From contig NZ_MUKA01000209.1 in the NCBI RefSeq assembly GCF_002150735.1, forward strand, positions 1 through 39,884: 39,884 bases of DNA, given 5' to 3'. Every line of letters starts with the position of its first letter. Position 1 is the stretch's first letter. This DNA is from Streptomyces africanus (GTDB taxonomy: Bacteria; Actinomycetota; Actinomycetes; Streptomycetales; Streptomycetaceae). Under the pieces are notes generated by a model. That model did no database searches, was not told where the DNA came from, and saw only the letters and a program-made list of their open reading frames with translations. Shown here in pieces: positions 38,017 through 39,884 of the stretch. The translations under genes were made by a program, and so were the position numbers.

Positions 38017-39884
38017 GTGTTCAGGGGGATCGACGAGGTCGACTGGGCCTCGCTGCGGCATGCCGAGGGCAGCGCGGAGGACGTGCCCGGACTGCTCCGG
38101 GGACTGGCCTCCGCCGACCCGGCCGAGCGAGTGACCGCGCTCGACCGGATGTACGGCGCCGTGCACCACCAGGGTGACGTGTACGACTCGACGCTCGCCT
38201 GTGTTCCGTTTCTCCTCGCGCTCGCCGTCCGTGAGGAGGTGCGGGACCGGGCGGGGATCGTGGAGCTCCTCGTCAGCATCGGTGGGCGCGACGGGGGCGG
38301 GGATGGATCGGGTGATCTCGCCGCGAGGGCCCGTGCCGTCCTGCGGGCGGGCGCCGATGTCTTCGTCCGGCTGGCGGGGGACGCGGACGCCGGAGTGCGC
38401 CGGTCGGCTCCGGAGGCCCTCGTGCGGTTCCTCGACCGGCCGGCGCGTGTGCTCGCCGTGATACGGGAGCGCATCACCGTGGAGCGGGACGACCGGGTCC
38501 TGCTCGCCCTGGCCGAGGGCCTCGGCCTGTTCGCACGGCGGCACCCGCCGGCCGGCGACGCCCACGCCGCCGAGGCGGTGGACCTGCTGACGACGCTGAG
38601 CCTGCCGCCTCACGGACCGGGGCTGCGGCTGGCCGCGCTCGGGCAGCTGGCGCGGTGCGCACCGGAGTCGCTTCCCGCGGATCTCGTACCGACCGTGGTC
38701 CGGCTGCTCCGGGACAGGTCCGGGCAGCGCGTCCACGGGAGGCTCGCGCCGGACGGTCCCGGTGTGGACACCCTCGCCGGACGGCTGCGGCGGCTGCGTC
38801 CCTCGGACGAGGAGGGCTCCCGGCTGCTGCGCACGCTGCACTCCGCGCTCGACGCAAGGGTGGCCGACCGGGTCGCCCTGCTGTGCGGGCAGTTGACCAG
38901 CCCGGATGCCCTGGACCGGTGCAACGCCGTGTGGATGGCGGCCGGGCTGCTCCGCGAGTGGCGTGCCGGTGCGGCGGAGCCGGTCACGCTCATAGGCGCC
39001 CAACTGGGCGCCGAGGAGGCACGGTTGCACGACGCGGCGGTCGCCGTCCTGGTCGAGCTCTTCGAACTGGCCCTGCCCGCGGCGGACCACCTCCACGCGC
39101 TGGTGAGCCGCTGTCCCGAGTTCCGGATACGTCACCGGGAGCGGGGAGCCCCGACACTGGGCGGCCCGCTCAAGGCGCTGGCCAGGGCGGGGGACGCGGG
39201 GGCCACGCCGGTGCTGGCCGAGGTGCTGGCGGGCCCGGTCGTACCGCACGACCTGGGGCTCGTGATACCCCACCTGGGCCGGGCGGCCGCGCCGCTCGCG
39301 CCGGCCCTGCGGCGACGCCTCGCCCGCGTTCCGCTCGACGGCCCCGACACGCACGAGCGGGCCGTTCCCCTCCTGTCGGCGCTCGCGGCACTGGGCGACG
39401 CCGAGTCCGTGCCGTCGGTGCTGCGCCTGCTGCGCGGCATGCCGGACGGGCTGCGGCTGCGCGACGCCGTCACGGGGGCGGCGGTCCGCGCGCTCGGAGT
39501 GTTCGGCGGCGCCGCGCGCGAGGCGGTACCGGATCTGCGCGGGCTGCTGGAGGCCGGCTGCGCCGTCGCGGCCGCGGACGCGCTGTGGTCGGTCACGGGG
39601 GACGCGGATGCCGTCGTGCCCGTGCTGCTCCGGAAGCTGACGGAGCCCGGGAGCGGCCGGTACGGGCCGCCGGCCCCAGCCGTCCGAGCACGTCCGCGGC
39701 AGCCGCGAGGCGGTACCGGATCTGCGCGGGCTGCTGGAGGCCGGCTGCGCCGTCGCGGCCGCGGACGCGCTGTGGTCGGTCACGGGGGACGCGGATGCCG
39801 TCGTGCCCGTGCTGCTCCGGAAGCTGACGGAGCCCGGGAGCGGCCGGTACCGCCCCGCGGCTGCCGCGGACGTGCTCGGACGGC
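38017..39884 (+). CDS. HEAT-repeat-like protein, interrupted near the window end by a repeat rearrangement
   Basis: About 549 residues are intact from GTG 38017 to 39663. The protein is all-helical, with repeated helical pairs rich in Leu/Ala/Arg/Asp (ERVTALDRMYGAVHHQGDVYDSTLACVPFLLALAV, AGVRRSAPEALVRFLDRP, AVRALGVFGGAAREAVPDLRGLLEAG), as in HEAT/Armadillo-type proteins. No enzymatic motif is seen. Beyond 39663 the frame is out of register because of the duplication described below; the second copy reads one frame over and continues GSGRYRPAAAADVLGR to the window edge. Its probable function is protein-protein or protein-DNA scaffolding; the promoter suggests DNA-damage induction. The 3' end is outside the window. 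Confidence 0.7.
   Translation, partial: MFRGIDEVDWASLRHAEGSAEDVPGLLRGLASADPAERVTALDRMYGAVHHQGDVYDSTLACVPFLLALAVREEVRDRAGIVELLVSIGGRDGGGDGSGDLAARARAVLRAGADVFVRLAGDADAGVRRSAPEALVRFLDRPARVLAVIRERITVERDDRVLLALAEGLGLFARRHPPAGDAHAAEAVDLLTTLSLPPHGPGLRLAALGQLARCAPESLPADLVPTVVRLLRDRSGQRVHGRLAPDGPGVDTLAGRLRRLRPSDEEGSRLLRTLHSALDARVADRVALLCGQLTSPDALDRCNAVWMAAGLLREWRAGAAEPVTLIGAQLGAEEARLHDAAVAVLVELFELALPAADHLHALVSRCPEFRIRHRERGAPTLGGPLKALARAGDAGATPVLAEVLAGPVVPHDLGLVIPHLGRAAAPLAPALRRRLARVPLDGPDTHERAVPLLSALAALGDAESVPSVLRLLRGMPDGLRLRDAVTGAAVRALGVFGGAAREAVPDLRGLLEAGCAVAAADALWSVTGDADAVVPVLLRKLTEPGSGRYGPPAPAVRARPRQPRGGTGSARAAGGRLRRRGRGRAVVGHGGRGCRRARAAPEADGARERPVPPRGCRGRART
39517..39663 (+). repeat. First copy of a 147-bp direct repeat
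   Basis: Identical to 39704-39850, offset 187 bp (not a multiple of 3). It encodes AREAVPDLRGLLEAG ... LTEPGSGRY in frame. Confidence 0.95.
39679..39707 (-). repeat. Inverted copy of the window's last 29 bases
   Basis: Exact reverse complement of 39856-39884. The whole insert 39664-39703, reverse-complemented, reads on from the window end as coding sequence in the frame of the second repeat copy (ADVLGR-LGPAA). Confidence 0.9.
39704..39850 (+). repeat. Second copy of the 147-bp direct repeat (out of frame)
   Basis: Identical to 39517-39663, but shifted +1 relative to the open frame. It begins with CGCG, shared with the end of the inverted segment (microhomology). Confidence 0.95.
39856..39884 (+). 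repeat. Right arm of the terminal inverted repeat
   Basis: The exact reverse complement of these 29 bases is at 39679-39707. The true extent is unknown, because the window stops here. Confidence 0.9.

Noticed and set aside
36209..39884. A defence island formed by AidB-like and HEAT-repeat genes
   Set aside because: No nuclease, ATPase, methyltransferase or other defence gene is visible; two genes with separate promoters are not enough.
1..39884. CRISPR arrays, tRNAs, insertion sequences, integrases or phage genes
   Set aside because: No regularly spaced repeats, tRNA-like cloverleaf, transposase or integrase motif was seen on either strand.

Overview
The window is very GC-rich (especially at third codon positions), uses many GTG and TTG starts with purine-rich ribosome binding sites, and encodes dense single-gene or short operon units with Tat/Sec-exported proteins and secreted plant polysaccharide hydrolases. 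This points to a Streptomyces chromosome, probably an arm-proximal or mixed core/accessory region. No tRNA, rRNA, CRISPR array, insertion sequence, prophage or classical secondary-metabolite cluster was seen.

Layout. 1-3.5 kb: the 5' part of a Ser/Thr kinase gene, a DUF6986 (HpcH-like) aldolase with a palindromic operator, and a Tat-exported EEP-family phosphatase/nuclease. 3.5-8.6 kb: the etfBA electron-transfer flavoprotein operon behind a large palindrome, a flavin reductase, a divergent thioredoxin/DUF4395 pair, a PlsC-type acyltransferase and a transglutaminase-like protein. 8.7-14.9 kb: a secreted protein of unknown function, then a tightly coupled three-gene operon (DUF6421, SDR, threonine-aldolase-like PLP enzyme), a glycerophosphodiester phosphodiesterase and a GNAT. 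14.9-18.1 kb: two VOC proteins, a GNAT gene broken by several frameshifts, and an aldo/keto reductase behind a textbook MerR-type promoter. 18.2-23.8 kb: a FUSC transporter-marR operon with its own operator, DUF5134, an M56 peptidase, a PAP2 phosphatase and a HAD hydrolase. 24-29 kb: an autoregulated TetR, a secreted LVIVD-repeat protein divergent from a DUF305 lipoprotein, DUF6214, and an FprA-type ferredoxin reductase. 29-30.6 kb: an ArsR repressor divergent from an Old Yellow Enzyme, with twin operators between them. 30.6-35.3 kb: a plant cell-wall island (CE1 esterase with CBM2 and GH62 arabinofuranosidase, divergent from PL1 and PL3 pectate lyases) with LacI/CebR-like operators. 35.4-39.9 kb: a PaaX regulator divergent from an AidB-like acyl-CoA dehydrogenase, then a HEAT-repeat-like gene behind a near-consensus PafBC (RecA-independent DNA-damage) promoter.

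Regulation is unusually readable. At least six genes have a -10 hexamer ending 7 or 8 nt before the start codon (likely leaderless mRNAs), and several local regulators (MarR, TetR, ArsR, PaaX) have palindromes in their own or divergent promoters.

The last 370 bases are anomalous. A 147-bp segment of the HEAT-repeat gene is directly repeated out of frame, and between the copies lies an inverted copy of the sequence that reaches the window edge. This looks like a fold-back or template-switch product, either an assembly artefact at a contig end or a real rearrangement, and it breaks the gene.
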